From Hedera helix (lineage: Eukaryota > Streptophyta > Magnoliopsida > Apiales > Araliaceae), in NCBI GenBank assembly GCA_947179155.2, contig OX359275.1, positions 3,164,001 to 3,228,000 of the forward strand: DNA of 64,000 bases, written 5' to 3'. Position 1 is the stretch's first letter. Every line of letters begins with the position of its first letter. The translations under genes and the position numbers were made by a program. Of this stretch, positions 61,372-64,000 are shown one piece after another. The notes under the pieces were generated by a model. That model saw only the letters and a list, made by a program, of their open reading frames with translations. It made no database searches and had not been told where the DNA came from.

Positions 61372-61813
61372 GGGGGTGTTCGGCAAGAACTTATAAGTTG
61401 GTCAACCCAACTTATAAGTTGTTAAGTCAAAAGTGGTGTTCGGGAATAGCTTTTTCTTTAACTTATAAGTCGAAAAAAAAGTCAAAAAAAATAAGTAAGT
61501 TTTGGAACTTAAAAAAAATGATTTATAAGTCATTTTTTTTAAGTTGGTCAACTCTAATGAAATGACAAAATTGTCCCTCCTTGTTTTTTTTTCCTTTTTC
61601 TTACTAAAGGACATTTTAATAATCTTTATATTTTACTTAACTTATAAGTAATTATTAGCCGAACACATCCACAACTATTACTTATAATTTCCGACTTATA
61701 AGTAAAAATACTCCCGAACACTTTTACTTATAAATCTACTAAAATTTTAACTTATAAATATACTAAAATTTAAACTTTAAGTCAAAAAAAAGAAGTCATT
61801 CCCGAAGGTGCCC
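61372..61813. mobile_element. Tourist-like MITE nested in a CCGGT-rich repeat
   Basis: The left end GGGGGTGTTCGGCAAGA and the right end reversed, GGGCACCTTCGGGAATG, are flanked by TAA (61369-61371, 61814-61816). ACTTATAAGT words recur, as in 41007-41359. It splits the second copy of the repeat seen at 38525-38960. Confidence 0.7.
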
Positions 61814-61816
61814 TAA

Positions 61817-62429
61817 TTGAACCAATAACTTGTTCATCCGATATCTTCTTTGATTCTATGACCACTCCGGATCTGGGAATCTTGGTTATGATTTTAATTT
61901 TTTCATAAAATTAATTTTAATATAATCAACTATCTATTAATATTTTTGATAGTTTTTAATAAAATTATTAAAATTAAATAATTGATGTATTAAATAAAAT
62001 TGAAAAAAAATGTAACCGAGAGGAGAGTCGAATCAAAATATTTCTGTCCCAAGCATTGAAAGAAGTTTGGTGTGGGTAGATGGGACTGCGTGGAATATTC
62101 TCTCTTCCCGCTCGGATTTGTTTAATATACGATCTCGAATCTCAATCTAAATTTTTCTTGCAGAAGCCACAATTATTACCTCAACTCTATAGCTTTAGCA
62201 ATCTTGATTTACCGTGGGACTATTCAAATCGTAATTTCTAATTTTCCGGATTCAAATTTTAGGGTTTCTTTTTCAGCACAAATAAAACCAAGCGTTCCAT
62301 GTTCAATGTTTATTTCTAACGGAGTTCGTTGATCTGCAGTTAGTTATGTAATGAAGGTGTGTTCAATTGATCGGTTATAGCAAGTTGTTTTTTTTGTGTG
62401 ATATATATTATTTATATATTGTATTTATA
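61817..62429 (+). promoter_or_regulatory. Repeat tail and upstream region of the coiled-coil gene
   Basis: The first 200 bp is the rest of the dispersed repeat. From about 62050 the sequence looks like promoter and 5' leader; no TATA box stands out. The leader ends at the ATG at 62430. Confidence 0.4.
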
Positions 62430-64000
62430 ATGGCGAGCGCCGGTGACGAAGACAACGACGCCGTATTGAGCGACGTTGACGAAGATCCGGCGCCGATTGC
62501 TATTACGAGTACGTCAGCGGAGGATGTGTCCGCGGAGAGGTTTCGAGAGCTTCTGGCGGTGCTTGATCGCGAGCGACAAGCGCGCGAGGCGGCCGAGAAT
62601 TCGAAATCGGATTTGCAAGTATCTTTCAATCGGTTGAAGGTTTTAGCGCACGAAGCAATTAAGAAGCGCGACGAGAATTCTCGACAGAGAGATGAAGCAT
62701 TGCGAGAAAAAGAGGAAGCTTTGAGATCGAACGAGCAGTTGTCGGCTGAATTATCTGAATCGGTTAGAGTGAAAGATGAAGCTTTGAAGCAAAAGGATGA
62801 CTTTGTGAGGCAGTTTGATGAAGCGGTTAAGGCTAAGGATTCATCAAGATCGGAGATTGACACTGCTGCTCAGATGTTAGTGACTGGAATTGAGAAGATA
62901 TCAGGAAAAGTTACTAATTTTAAGAACTTCACTACAGGAGGATTGCCTAGGTCTAAGAAGTACACAGGGCTGCCAGCTGTTGCTTATGGAATTATTAAAC
63001 GAACAAACGAGATTGTTGAAGAGCTTCTTAGACAGATTGATTCGACTGCAAAGTTGAGGGATGAGGCGCGCGAACAAATGGATCAGAGGAATTATGAGAT
63101 TGCTATTGAAGTTTCACAGCTTGAGGCCACAATTGAAGGACTAAGAGAAGAGGTCTCGAAGAAGTCTTCTAGGGTTGAGAGTTTGGAGAAATTTATGACT
63201 GAAAAGGATGAGAGAATATCTGAAATGGAAAGAGAGATGTTGGAGAAGCAAAATTTTGCCGACAATGAACTGTCAGAAATGAGAAAGTTAGTTGATGAGT
63301 ATGAGGTTATGTTGAAGAATTTGGAATCGAAGATGGACTCACAAAGGCCTCTACTGGTTGATCAGTTGAACTATGTAGCAAAAATACATGACCAGATTGA
63401 TAATGTTATTAGGATAGTCGATGCTAATAAATTGGATCAGTCAGAGTTGGCAGAGTCCTTGTTTCTCCCACAAGAAACAGATATGGAGGAGAATATACGT
63501 GCTACCTTAGCAGGAATGGAATCAATACATGAATTAAGTACAACTGTTGTTGAAAAGACAAGGGATTTAGTAGAGGAGAGGAGACGTGAAGTAAAAAGGC
63601 TAAATCAAACTGTGACTCAATTAATCCAGGAAAAAGAGCATATTGGAGCCTTATTAAGAAGTGCTTTATCAGTAAGAATTTCGACAGATTTGTCATCCAA
63701 AACCAATGAACTTTTTAAAGTTGCAGAAAATGGATTAAAAGAGGCTGGTTTTGATTATAAATTTCGTAATCATCTCGGGGATGGAAAGGTGCCAGTTTCA
63801 AATGATAAGGCGGGTTCTCTGGTGACGGAGGACAACGAAATATATACTTTGGTAAGTGTGTCTTAGCTTATGTTAGAGGTCTTAAATTTTTGTCTATGGC
63901 TGAGGTATAATCTGCCATATGCAGGCTGGTGCTTTGGAGAGTATTATTAAGCAATCCCAGCTTGAGATAATTGAGCTGCAGCATATTGTTGACGAGCTAA
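62430..64000 (+). CDS. Long coiled-coil protein, 5' part
   Basis: Exon 1 (62430-63851, 474 codons) ends in ACTTTG before GTAAGTG. Exon 2 starts at 63925 after ATGCAG and runs off the window in frame (AGALESIIKQSQLEIIEL). I chose the ATG at 62430 (MASAGDEDNDAV); the open frame further upstream begins only with TTG. The acidic N terminus is followed by almost continuous heptad-rich coiled coil (about 40-170 and 220-460). Between them is a short conserved-looking stretch, TNFKNFTTGGLPRSKKYTGL. It resembles plant proteins loosely annotated as myosin-like or spindle-pole-like. I do not know a proven function. No membrane segment is visible in this part. Confidence 0.85.

Noticed and set aside
62367..62429. 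21 extra N-terminal codons for the coiled-coil gene
   Set aside because: The frame there begins with TTG; the first ATG in frame is at 62430 and gives a normal acidic N terminus.

Overview
The window is nuclear DNA of a flowering plant, most likely a eudicot with a repeat-rich genome. It is AT-rich, its genes are split by many GT-AG introns, and the repeats are plant types: Ty3/gypsy elements with initiator-tRNA-Met primer sites, and CACTA, Mutator, hAT, Harbinger and Stowaway elements. Every host gene recognised is a plant family. No tRNA, rRNA or CRISPR was seen.

Left part (1 to about 25.0 kb) is nested transposon DNA. A CACTA-type end lies at 57. Next come two long inverted arms, each carrying a 40-bp minisatellite: the left arm at about 241-2830 and the right arm at 5935-6406 plus 24355-25010. 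The right arm is split by a Ty3/gypsy element (element A, 6407-24354, TSD TACTA). The left-hand LTR of A is in turn split by a second element (B, 9003-16793, TSD ACAAT). Both lie with their genes on the minus strand. A keeps protease, RNase H, integrase and a chromodomain-like tail, but has lost the reverse transcriptase core and has an unrecognised ORF where gag should be. B has almost nothing between its LTRs except three copies of a tRNA primer site.

Centre (25.4 to 42 kb): a complete four-exon gene for a secreted GH5 glycosidase with a C-terminal ricin-B-type lectin domain (+), a decayed intron-bearing proteasome beta-2 subunit pseudogene (-), several MITEs, AT-rich DNA, and a truncated AP2/ERF transcription factor fragment (-).

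Right part (42 to 64 kb): GLE1, the nuclear-pore mRNA export factor, in about 15 exons on the + strand. Its fourth intron holds a 5.5-kb Ty3/gypsy element (C, TSD AAATC), which itself carries a hAT element. About 10 kb upstream of exon 5 lies an inverted copy of that exon joined to a piece of the LTR of C. The window ends inside a plant gene for a long coiled-coil protein (+).

The host genes do not form a pathway. From memory, GLE1 and a GH5 cellulase gene are also neighbours in Arabidopsis (At1g13120/At1g13130), so this may be conserved gene order. The most unusual items are the inverted GLE1-exon/LTR duplication, the young RT-less element A with its novel first ORF, the triplicated primer site in B, and the minisatellite-bearing inverted arms.
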